In this document: positions 37,429 through 45,245 of the stretch, piece after piece
How positions within the stretch are numbered: position 1 is the stretch's first letter
Layout of the letters: the number at the start of each line of letters is the position of its first letter
From: Polyangia bacterium
GTDB taxonomy: Bacteria > Myxococcota_A > Polyangia > Nannocystales > Nannocystaceae
Assembly (NCBI GenBank): GCA_030424595.1
Contig: JAUHWG010000001.1
Location: 310,001 to 374,000 of the forward strand
Reading direction: 5' to 3'
Length of the DNA: 64,000 nt
Notes under the pieces: model-generated
Told to the model about the DNA's origin: nothing
Databases searched by the model: none
What the model saw: only the letters and a program-made list of their open reading frames with translations
Translations under genes and position numbers: made by a program

Positions 37429-39420
37429 ATGCCGCTCATCACCGCCCATGAGCTCACCAAGAGCTACGGCACCCGGACGATCCTAAGCGCGGTCTCGATG
37501 ACCATCGGCAGCGGGGAGCGTGTCGGCCTCATCGGCGGCAATGGCTCGGGGAAGTCGACGCTCTCGAAGATCCTCGCCGGCGTCGAAGAGCCCGACGCTG
37601 GGGACGTCACCTGTCGTCGCGACGCCCGGATCACCCTCCTTGATCAGGTGCCGGAGCTGCCGGCGGGCGCGAGTGCAGCCGACGCCGTTCTCGCTGGGCT
37701 CGCCCCCTGGCGCGACGCCCTCGCCGCGCACACCCGGGCCAGCGAAGCGCTGAGCGCAGGAGGCGGCGACATCGAGGCGCTGCTCGCCCAGCAGAGCGCG
37801 GCCGCGGAGGCGATCGAACGCCTAGGCGGCTGGGAGCGCGAACACGAGGCGACCTCCTTGCTCGCCCAGCTCGGGATCGCCGACCCCGAGGTGATCGTCG
37901 ACCACCTCTCCGGCGGAGAGCGTCGCCGCGTCGCCCTCGCCCGCCTCCTGATCTCGGCGCCGGACCTGGCGATCCTCGACGAGCCGACCAACCATCTCGA
38001 CGTCGAGACCATCGAGTGGTTGGAGCGCTACCTCGCCGACAACTTCCGCGGCGCCCTCCTGCTCATCACCCACGATCGCTACTTCCTCGATCGCCTCGTC
38101 GATCGGACCGTCGAGATCGAGCACGGCTCGCTCTACTCCTACGACGGCGGCTTTGAGGCGTATCTCGCCGCCCACGCCGAGCGCCAGGCCCACACCGCCC
38201 GCACCGAGGCCAACCGCCAGCGCTTCATCCAGCGCGAGCTCGAGTGGCTGCGGCGACAGCCCAAGGCCCGCGGCACCAAACAAAAGGCGCGGATCCAGCG
38301 GGCCGAGGGCGCCATGGGCGAGAGCGCACCGCCGACGGATCGGACCGCGACCCTCAAGATCGCCAGCACCCGCGGCGGCAAGACGGTCGTCGAGTTCCGC
38401 GATCTCAGCGTCGAGCAGGGGGGCGCTCTCCTGGTCCGCGAGCTCACCCTCGCGCTCCGTCAGGGCGAGCGGGTCGGGATCCTCGGCCCGAACGGCTGCG
38501 GCAAGACGACCCTCCTGCGGGTGATCCTAGGCGAGCACCCGCCGGCGGCGGGCGAGGTCGTCCTCGGCCGCTCGCAGCGGGTCGCCTACCTCGACCAGAA
38601 CCGCTCCGGGCTCGACGACGACGACACCGTCCGCGAGTCGATCGCCGGCGATCGCCGGACCGTCACGGTCGGCGAGCATACCCTCGACGTCTCCGCCTAC
38701 CTGGAGCGCTTCCTCTTCGACGGCCACGCGGCGATCCAAAAGGTCGCCTCCCTCTCCGGCGGCGAGCGAGCCCGGGTCGCCCTCGCGCGGATGCTCCAGC
38801 ACAGGGCCAGCCTCGTCCTCCTCGACGAGCCGACCAACGATCTCGACATCGCCACCCTCGGCGCCATCGAGGAGATGCTCATCGACTTCGGCGGCACCGC
38901 TCTGATCGTCACCCACGATCGCTGGTTCCTCGACCGGGTCGCGACGACGATCCTCGCCTTTGAGGGCGACGGCGAGGTCGTCCTCTACCAGGGCAACTAC
39001 AGCATGTACCTCGCCCTCAAGGCCCAGGCCCAGGCCCAGGCTCGGGCCCAGGCGGAGTCGGCCGCCAAGGACAAGCGCCAGGCCGCGAGCCCCCACAGCA
39101 AGGGTCCCCACAGCAAGCCCCCCCCCAGCAAGGCCCCCCCCAGCAAGGCCTCCCCCCAGGAGACCGCCCGCCGCGACACTCCCCGCCGCCTGACCTACGC
39201 CGAGAGCCTGGAGCTCGAGGCGCTCCCGCCCAAGATCGACGCGGCCGAAGAGGCGGTCAGCGCCCTCGTCGATCGCCTCGGAGACCCCGCCACCTACCAG
39301 GCCGGCGGAGCCGACGTCGTCGCGCTCCAGCACGACCTCGCCGCGGCCCGGGCCGAGGCCGAGTCGCTCTTTGAGCGCTGGGAGGAGCTCGAGGCCCGCC
39401 GCGAGGCCCACGAGGGCTGA
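37429..39420 (+). CDS. uup: ABC-F family ATPase, Uup type
   Basis: 663 residues from ATG 37429 (AGGA lies about ten bases upstream); ATG 37420 is the alternative. Two ABC cassettes: Walker A GGNGSGKST and GPNGCGKTT, signatures LSGGERRRVALARLL and LSGGERARVALARML, and Walker B LAILDEPTNHLD and LVLLDEPTNDLD. The inter-domain linker contains the KARGTKQKARIQRAE stretch typical of Uup. A repeat-rich Ser/Lys/Pro linker (about 555-590) leads to a C-terminal coiled-coil domain. There are no membrane domains. ABC-F proteins act on the ribosome or, for Uup, also on branched DNA. The low-complexity linker is encoded by short DNA repeats. Confidence 0.93.
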   Translation: MPLITAHELTKSYGTRTILSAVSMTIGSGERVGLIGGNGSGKSTLSKILAGVEEPDAGDVTCRRDARITLLDQVPELPAGASAADAVLAGLAPWRDALAAHTRASEALSAGGGDIEALLAQQSAAAEAIERLGGWEREHEATSLLAQLGIADPEVIVDHLSGGERRRVALARLLISAPDLAILDEPTNHLDVETIEWLERYLADNFRGALLLITHDRYFLDRLVDRTVEIEHGSLYSYDGGFEAYLAAHAERQAHTARTEANRQRFIQRELEWLRRQPKARGTKQKARIQRAEGAMGESAPPTDRTATLKIASTRGGKTVVEFRDLSVEQGGALLVRELTLALRQGERVGILGPNGCGKTTLLRVILGEHPPAAGEVVLGRSQRVAYLDQNRSGLDDDDTVRESIAGDRRTVTVGEHTLDVSAYLERFLFDGHAAIQKVASLSGGERARVALARMLQHRASLVLLDEPTNDLDIATLGAIEEMLIDFGGTALIVTHDRWFLDRVATTILAFEGDGEVVLYQGNYSMYLALKAQAQAQARAQAESAAKDKRQAASPHSKGPHSKPPPSKAPPSKASPQETARRDTPRRLTYAESLELEALPPKIDAAEEAVSALVDRLGDPATYQAGGADVVALQHDLAAARAEAESLFERWEELEARREAHEG

Positions 39421-39599
39421 GCCTCCTAGGCCGCGAGCGCGAGCAGCCGCGCGCTCTCCAGCCCCCGTCGCCCCGTAGGCGCCGCCAAGCTCGCGGTCCT
39501 GCGGCGTTTCGTCGAGGCCGAGAGCGCCCCACAGGCACCTCGCCGCGTCGGCTCCTCAGGCTGGTTGTCCTGCGCCCGCACGGGGCGCGTTGAGGGTCA

Positions 39600-40526
39600 T
39601 CAAGCCCCGTAGAGCCAGCCCTCGTCCATCATGTGCCCCCAGTCGGAGATCGGACCGCCGAGCTCCTCCTCGAGGCTCTTGATCATGCGGATGTTCTTGC
39701 GGTCGACGCTGGTCAGGAGCTTGCCGTCGTAGTCGTCCCGCGGCTCGTACCAGGCCTTCTCGCCGAAGGTGACCTGCAGCAGCTCGGAGCGGAACATGCG
39801 GCCCCGACGGGCGTAGACGGTGTTCCTCAGGATCCGGAGATCACGCAGGGAGTAGTCGCTGAGGTCGTCGAGGGTGAGCAGCTCCTCCAAGCGATCCGGA
39901 TCCTCCAAGGGGGAGCGGCGCTCGGTGATCGTGTCCCCGCCCTCCCACTCGCCGAGACGGGCGGCGATGAGCTGGAACTCGACCGCGTCCTCTGGGGTCG
40001 CCTTGTCGCCGCGGATCTTCTCGTTGATCGCGTCGCGGTGCTCGCGGAGCACCGCCGCCGTGATCGCGTTGCCGTAGTCGACGATCTTCTCCGCGTTGCG
40101 CAGGTCGACCTCGCTCAGCGTCTTGGCGTCGACCTCGTCCTTGGGCTGATACCAGGGCTGGGCGCTGAAGTGCTCGTCGAGCCAGCCCTTGCGGAACTTC
40201 TGGCCGATCCGCGCGTAGATGGTGTTGCGCATCAGGTCGAGCTCGCGGAGCGTCCGGTCCTTGAGGTCGTCGTCGGTCAGGGGCCGCTCGTAGTAGAGCG
40301 GGCGAGCCTCGGCGACGGCCGGCGCCTCCTCTGCGGGCGGCGTCTCGACCTCGGGCTTGGCCGCGACCTCGGGCTTGGCATCGTCCCCTTCGGGCTTGGC
40401 CCCCGACTCAGCAGCGGCAGCCCCCTCTACGACCGCCTTCGGCGTCTGCTCGGGGGCCTGCTCGGGTTTTTGGCAGGCGAGCGTGAGAGCTGCGAGGAGC
40501 AGAGGGAGCGCGCGTTGGACGACCAT
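39600..40526 (-). CDS. lipoprotein with two YARHG domains
   Basis: 308 residues from the ATG at 40524-40526, which gives a signal peptide with the lipobox LTLAC. A Glu/Pro/Ala-rich linker runs to about residue 75. Two YARHG domains follow: LRELDLMRNTIYARIGQKF with PWYQPKDEV, and LRDLRILRNTVYARRGRMF with AWYEPRDDY. YARHG domains occur in secreted bacterial proteins and are thought to bind cell-wall or other extracellular ligands; exact function is unknown. The C-terminal segment (GHMMDEGWLYGA) lies outside the domains. Likely an outer-envelope protein, convergent with the uup-type gene. Confidence 0.9.
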   Translation of the reverse strand: MVVQRALPLLLAALTLACQKPEQAPEQTPKAVVEGAAAAESGAKPEGDDAKPEVAAKPEVETPPAEEAPAVAEARPLYYERPLTDDDLKDRTLRELDLMRNTIYARIGQKFRKGWLDEHFSAQPWYQPKDEVDAKTLSEVDLRNAEKIVDYGNAITAAVLREHRDAINEKIRGDKATPEDAVEFQLIAARLGEWEGGDTITERRSPLEDPDRLEELLTLDDLSDYSLRDLRILRNTVYARRGRMFRSELLQVTFGEKAWYEPRDDYDGKLLTSVDRKNIRMIKSLEEELGGPISDWGHMMDEGWLYGA

Positions 40527-40631
40527 GGTCTCGATTCTACAGGTCGGAGGGCGATGACGGGTAGCGTGGCTGTTTGTACAGACGCGGGGTCCCACGACCT
40601 TCCAGGACGCGTCGGCGAACGCTTCGGCGAG

Positions 40632-40676
40632 CGGGCCAAGCCGGGCCGAGCCGGGCCGAGCCGGGCCGAGCCGGGC
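40632..40676. repeat. 10-base tandem repeat
   Basis: About 4.5 copies of ccgggccgag lie between the divergent YARHG and pseudo-peptidase lipoprotein genes, about 55 bases before the latter's TTG start. Confidence 0.85.
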
Positions 40677-40729
40677 AGATTCGCGCCTCCTTGTCGCCCG
40701 TGCTGAAGGCGCGCTAATCTCCTCCCGCT

Positions 40730-42229
40730 TTGCAAACTTGCCGATGCAAGAGTCGCCCCCCGATCCGACGGACCCTGCGGGGCGCAGGTGCGGGCCTCCT
40801 CGTCGGCGCCTTCGCGCTCGGCCTCGGCGGCTGCACGCTCGGCCAGGTCGCGGAGCCAGAGGCAGACCCTCCCGCCGAGACCGCGATCGCCTCCGTCGAG
40901 GTGCGCCCCGGCGCCTGCGGCATGAACGAGGACGGGGTCGGCTTCGCCTTTCAAGACGAGCCCTTCTCGGTCTACGTCGAGGTCCGCGCGGACCTCCCGG
41001 TCTCCTCGCGGATCCTCCGGGTGTCGACCGGGATCGACACCCACGGCGTGCGCGATCGGATCGTCACCTTCGACGGCTCGGAGATCGGCAGCTTCACCGC
41101 CTGCGTCGACGGCTTTGAGCTCGACTGGTCGCAGCGGGCGACGCTGCGGGTCGAGCTCTTCGAGGCGAGCACCTGGATCGAGACCAGCGAGACGGAGTTC
41201 GCCGTGGTCCCGCGCGACCACGTGGACACGGTCGTCTACCCCCGCTTCGCCCACCCGATCCGGCGCTTTGGCACGCCGACCCGACGCGGCGACTTCCTCC
41301 GCCTCGAGGCGAGCCTCTACGTCGCCAACGGCACCGACGAGCCGCAGGTGCTCGACGGGATCGTCAACGGCATGGTGCACGACGGCACGCGGGCGCAGAG
41401 CTGGGCCATCCGCCTGGAGCAGCCGATCGAGGTCGGGCCCCGCGCGGTCTCGCAGGTCTACGACTTTCACCTCTCGTACCCGATGAGCTCGGGGCTCGGT
41501 CAGCGCCTCTACCACGACTCGCTCAGCATGCTGGTCTCGGCCCTCCGCGGATCCCAGCCGACGCCCGGCACCGAGAGCCGCACGATCGAGTGGGCGACCC
41601 TGCCGGGGATCGCCGTCGACGTCGTGTTCATCGGCGACTTCACCCCGCAAAAGCGCAAGCGAGCCGCGATGGCCGTGATCGACGGGGCGAGCGGCTATCT
41701 CGAGGGCGGCGGCGTGACGATCAACCGCACCCTCAGCCGCCACTACAGCGCCGAAGAGCTGGGCATGAGCCCGGAGGCGATCGCCGCGTTCACGCGGGTC
41801 GACGACGCCGAGGAGGTCGCGGGCCTCGCCGCCTTCCAGCCGGCGAAGTCGATCGAACGCCTGACGATCTTCGTCGTCGAGGACATGTGGACGCCCCGCG
41901 GCGATCGAGGGGCCTATCGCGGCGGCTACGCCCACCCCACCGACCCGAAGACCCCCTTCCGCTCGCCGGTGCTCGAGATGCCGGTCGACCTCGGGGACGG
42001 CGGCTACCACAGCGGTTTTCAGTCCTTCGCCCAGATCGCCGCGCAGCGGGTCGCGGAGGCGCTCGGCGGGCTCGCCGAGGTCGACCAGACCGCCTGCAAG
42101 GACATCAACCCCTTCCTCTCCGGCAACGCGTTCAACCTGATGTCGGCCGCGTCGGGCTCCTACTCGTGGGTCCTCAGCGCCTGCCAACGCGAGAAGCTGA
42201 GCAACCTGCCGGCGCTCTACGTCTTCTAG
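40730..42229 (+). CDS. lipoprotein resembling an inactive metallopeptidase
   Basis: 499 residues. The only in-frame start before the signal peptide is TTG at 40730, which is unusual; the lipobox is LGLGGC. The first 270 residues are beta-rich with a CVDGFELDWS region. The last 230 residues have an order of motifs like secreted zinc metallopeptidases: IAAQRVAEALGGLAEVD where an AHELGHALGL-type helix would be, then FLSGNAFNLMSAASG and a final helix with CQREKL, as in NLM...LTxxQ enzymes. The zinc-binding His and catalytic Glu positions are Gln, Glu and Ala, so it is probably catalytically dead (inference). It ends in a CTAG overlap with the CapA-like gene. Confidence 0.75.
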   Translation: MQTCRCKSRPPIRRTLRGAGAGLLVGAFALGLGGCTLGQVAEPEADPPAETAIASVEVRPGACGMNEDGVGFAFQDEPFSVYVEVRADLPVSSRILRVSTGIDTHGVRDRIVTFDGSEIGSFTACVDGFELDWSQRATLRVELFEASTWIETSETEFAVVPRDHVDTVVYPRFAHPIRRFGTPTRRGDFLRLEASLYVANGTDEPQVLDGIVNGMVHDGTRAQSWAIRLEQPIEVGPRAVSQVYDFHLSYPMSSGLGQRLYHDSLSMLVSALRGSQPTPGTESRTIEWATLPGIAVDVVFIGDFTPQKRKRAAMAVIDGASGYLEGGGVTINRTLSRHYSAEELGMSPEAIAAFTRVDDAEEVAGLAAFQPAKSIERLTIFVVEDMWTPRGDRGAYRGGYAHPTDPKTPFRSPVLEMPVDLGDGGYHSGFQSFAQIAAQRVAEALGGLAEVDQTACKDINPFLSGNAFNLMSAASGSYSWVLSACQREKLSNLPALYVF

Positions 42230-43320
42230 GAGCTGGCGGACCCTCGACGCTCGCCGAGATCGAGCCGGTAGCGGCCGTCGACGACCTCCCCCGGCGAGCT
42301 GCGCAGCGAGCCCAGCAGCTCGAAGAGGAGCGGCCCCTCTGGGTGAGCGGCGACCGGCTGACCGTCAAGACCCGCCGCGAGCGGGACCCACTCCGCGAGG
42401 GTCAGGCCCCCCGGGCTCAGGCGGATCCGGAGGAGCCCCGCGTCGACCTCGTCGGTGCAACGACAGGCGAAGGCGAGGTTCCCCAGGCCCCACGCGATCA
42501 CGGTCTCGCCCCGTCGCTCGACACGGGCGAGCGCATGACTCCCGTGCGCCGCGACGACCGACGCACCCGCCCCCACCGCCTGCTCCACCCCCGCGCGCAG
42601 CTCCGCCGACGGCAGGTATGAGGGCGGAGCGTCGACGTGGAACATGACGATCAAATGATCGACCTGCGCCCGAAGACCGCGGAGCTCCTCGCTCACCGAC
42701 ACCGGCGCCCCCGGGGGGAGATAGTGAGCGCTGAAGCCTAGCCGGAGACCGCCACGCTCGACGATCGCAGCGCCGACGTCGCCCCCCACAGGATCGACAC
42801 CAGCGCCCCGGAGCGCCTCGATCGTCCGCCTCCTCCCCGCCTCGCCGAGATCATCCGCGTGGTTGTTGGCCACCCCCACAACCCCCACCCCGAGCGCCCG
42901 CAGGAGCCCTGGGACCGCCTCGCCATTGCTCAACACAGGGGCCTCCCCGGCCGCACTGGGCACCCTATCCGAAGGTCGCGCTCCGATCGGCCCCTCCAGG
43001 TTGAGCACGCCGAGCGACCCCGCAGGGACCAGCGAACGGAGCGGCTCCAGCACCTCCGCTCCCCCCTCTCCCCAGTGCAGATCACCGGCGATCCAGAGGT
43101 CCACCCCCTCCCCTGCGCCCCGCCGCGACTCCCTGATGTCGGCCACCTCCAGCCCTTGCGAAACCTCGGGATCCGTCGCTCGCTCCGAGCGCAGCGCCTG
43201 CCCCGTCCCCCTGCCCGCAGCCCCCTCACGCTCCGCCTTCGTACAACCGGCGGAGCCGCCCAGCCCCGCCAACCCGGCGAGCCCGACCAGCCTCAGCAAA
43301 CCGCGACGACGCAAGGGCAC
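42226..43320 (-). CDS. CapA/PGA_cap-family lipoprotein (metallophosphatase fold)
   Basis: 364 residues from a GTG at 43318-43320, which begins MPLRRRGLLRLVG, a twin-arginine-like signal, and leads to the lipobox GSAGC; a TTG at 43347 is the alternative. Conserved CapA motifs are present: AGDLHWG, VLNLEGPI, GVANNHADDLG, and HVDAPP and AAHGSHAL further on. The PGA_cap domain has a calcineurin-like metallophosphatase fold, and CapA proteins take part in polyglutamate or capsule biosynthesis, but no capB/capC genes are here, so the role is open. Tail-to-tail with the pseudo-peptidase gene, sharing CTAG at 42226-42229. Confidence 0.85.
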   Translation of the reverse strand: MPLRRRGLLRLVGLAGLAGLGGSAGCTKAEREGAAGRGTGQALRSERATDPEVSQGLEVADIRESRRGAGEGVDLWIAGDLHWGEGGAEVLEPLRSLVPAGSLGVLNLEGPIGARPSDRVPSAAGEAPVLSNGEAVPGLLRALGVGVVGVANNHADDLGEAGRRRTIEALRGAGVDPVGGDVGAAIVERGGLRLGFSAHYLPPGAPVSVSEELRGLRAQVDHLIVMFHVDAPPSYLPSAELRAGVEQAVGAGASVVAAHGSHALARVERRGETVIAWGLGNLAFACRCTDEVDAGLLRIRLSPGGLTLAEWVPLAAGLDGQPVAAHPEGPLLFELLGSLRSSPGEVVDGRYRLDLGERRGSASS

Positions 43321-43508
43321 AGCCCAGACTACGCCACTGTCACCCAAGCGTCATTCGCCCCCCGCAGCGAGCCTTCCCTACGCCAGCCCCCCAAGACCGC
43401 CCAGACCACCCCAAAGAGTCATCCAAAGGAACCAGAACCAGGACTGCCTTCAGAGGCCCCACACCGGTGGAAAACCAGCTCAGCCCACATCCTCAGCTCA
43501 CCTTCACA

Positions 43509-43667
43509 GGAGGACGAGCCGGTGGACGGGCGAGGGGGGACGCCGCGAACGAGTCTAGGACGGGCATCGACCGCCCCGCGAGGGGTGGTCGACGCCCGCG
43601 CCGACCTGTCTGAGAGAGTGGCGTCCCCCCTTGACCGGCCTTCGCCTCAGCCTCCCCCTCCCCGAAC
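43509..43667 (+). repeat. structured intergenic element, copy B (candidate ncRNA or mobile repeat)
   Basis: Same strand and same architecture as 7751-7914. The outer stem is 43534-43544 with 43620-43630 (11 bp, perfect). The inner hairpin runs from 43562 to 43597, with a GCGA (GNRA-type) loop at 43578-43581, one A-C mismatch and one G-T pair. The unpaired tracts gcgaacgagtctaggac and cgacctgtctgagagagt are identical in the two copies, while the stems differ by paired changes. Sequence similarity continues to about ccctccccgaac at 43667. It sits between the CapA-like start and the fadI stop, both minus-strand, a context different from copy A. The rest of 43321-43928 holds no gene. Confidence 0.75.
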
Positions 43668-43928
43668 CTTCGCGCCCGAAGCCGCCGCCGAAGAGCGAGC
43701 AAGCCGCCGAACGACGAACGACGAGCAAGACACCGAACGACGAACCCCGACCGCAGCGCCTCTCCAACGATCTTCAAGGACGAGGGTCCCCTCTGACGAC
43801 CCTCATGAAGGAAGAGAGTGCCCTTCCCTTCCCGACCCTAGGGTCATGAAGGAGCACCCTCTTCGAAGCAGCCCATCGCCGCTCGCTCGAAACGTCCCGA
43901 GCCCGAGCCCGAGCCCGACCCGAGCGAC

Positions 43929-45227
43929 CTAGCCCCGCTCGAAGATCATCGCCGAGCCCATCGCTCCAGCCGCGCACGCCGAGATCAGCCCGAACTGCGC
44001 GTCCTTCTCGGCCATCTGGTCGAGGAGCATCATGATCAGGCGGCCACCGGTCGCGCCGAAGGGGTGCCCCAAGCTGATCGAGCCGCCCCACTGGTTGACG
44101 AACGCCGGATCCAGCTCGCCGACCGCCTGGCTGAGCCCGAGCTTCTCCTGGCAGTAGGCCGCCGAACCCAGCCCGTGGATGTTCGCGAGCACCTGCGCGG
44201 CGAAGGCCTCGTGCATCTCGACGACCCCAAAGTCCCCGAAGCCGAGCTTGTTGCGGTTCATCGCCCGCGCCACCGCAGCGACCGGACCCATGAGCAGGTG
44301 CTCGAAGGGGTCGACCGCCGCGTACTCGTAGTCGCGGAGGATCCCGAGGATCGGCCACCCCTCCGCCCGCGCGACCTCCTCTGCGGCGAGGATCACCGCC
44401 GATGCCCCGTCCGTCAGGGGCGAGGCGTTGCCGGCGGTGACGGAGCCGGTCTTCCGGTCAAAGACCGGCCGGAGCTTCGCCAGCTTCTCCTCCGTCGAGT
44501 CCGCGCGCGGGTGATCGTCACGCTCGACGATCGTCACGTCCTTCCCTCGGGAGGTCGGGACTGCGGCGACCCGTCCGTCGAACTTGCCGCTCTCCCAGGC
44601 GGCGAGCGCCCGCTGGTGCGAGCGGGCCGCGAAGGCGTCCTGGTCCTCACGGCGGGCGCCGAAGACCTTGGCCATCTTCTCGGCGGCCTGGCCCATCGTC
44701 TCCCCCGTGGACGGCTCCGCGATCGCCGGGGCGACCGGCGCGAGGTCCTGCGGGCGGACCTTGGAGAACGCCTGGAGGCGGGCCATCGGCGTCTTCGCCC
44801 GCGAGGCGTTGACGAGCGCGTCACGGAAGCGACGGCCGAAGAGGATCGGCACGTCCGAGAGCACCTCAGCGCCGCCGGCGAGGATCACGTCGGACTTGCC
44901 GAGCGCGATCTGGTCGGCCGCGTTGGTCACCGCCTGGTTGGCGGAGATGCAAGCGCGGGTCAGTGTGTAGGCCGGCAGCGACGCCGGGAAGGCCGCCTCG
45001 AGGACGATCTCACGGGCGATGTTCGGCGCGCCGACGGGCCCCGAGACGATCCCGAAGATCACCTGATCGAGACGATCGGGGCGGATCCCCAGGCTGAGAA
45101 CGGCCTCGCGCGCGGCGACGGCCCCGAGCTCGACCGCGGAGCGACGGAGGAAGGCGCCACCGGCCTTGCAAAAGGGCGTGCGCACCCCGGCGACGACGGC
45201 GACATTGCGGACTTTACGGGATTCCAT
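43929..45227 (-). CDS. fadI: acetyl-CoA acyltransferase (3-ketoacyl-CoA thiolase), FadI type
   Basis: 432 residues, close to E. coli FadI. The acylated Cys is Cys93 (RACISANQAV), and the catalytic His and second Cys are in MHEAFAAQ, GHPFGATGGR and SACAAGAMG. It catalyses thiolytic cleavage of 3-ketoacyl-CoA to acetyl-CoA and a shortened acyl-CoA in beta-oxidation, in the cytoplasm as a complex with FadJ. It begins 18 bases after the fadJ stop, so the pair is an operon with fadJ first, the order seen in other FadI/FadJ systems. The ribosome site is weak. Confidence 0.95.
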   Translation of the reverse strand: MESRKVRNVAVVAGVRTPFCKAGGAFLRRSAVELGAVAAREAVLSLGIRPDRLDQVIFGIVSGPVGAPNIAREIVLEAAFPASLPAYTLTRACISANQAVTNAADQIALGKSDVILAGGAEVLSDVPILFGRRFRDALVNASRAKTPMARLQAFSKVRPQDLAPVAPAIAEPSTGETMGQAAEKMAKVFGARREDQDAFAARSHQRALAAWESGKFDGRVAAVPTSRGKDVTIVERDDHPRADSTEEKLAKLRPVFDRKTGSVTAGNASPLTDGASAVILAAEEVARAEGWPILGILRDYEYAAVDPFEHLLMGPVAAVARAMNRNKLGFGDFGVVEMHEAFAAQVLANIHGLGSAAYCQEKLGLSQAVGELDPAFVNQWGGSISLGHPFGATGGRLIMMLLDQMAEKDAQFGLISACAAGAMGSAMIFERG

Positions 45228-45245
45228 GGTGAGGTCTCGTTCTTC

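Noticed and set aside
37154..37486. 110-codon plus-strand ORF in the RRM/uup intergenic region
   Set aside because: No ribosome site, no domain, and it runs into the uup-type gene in another frame.
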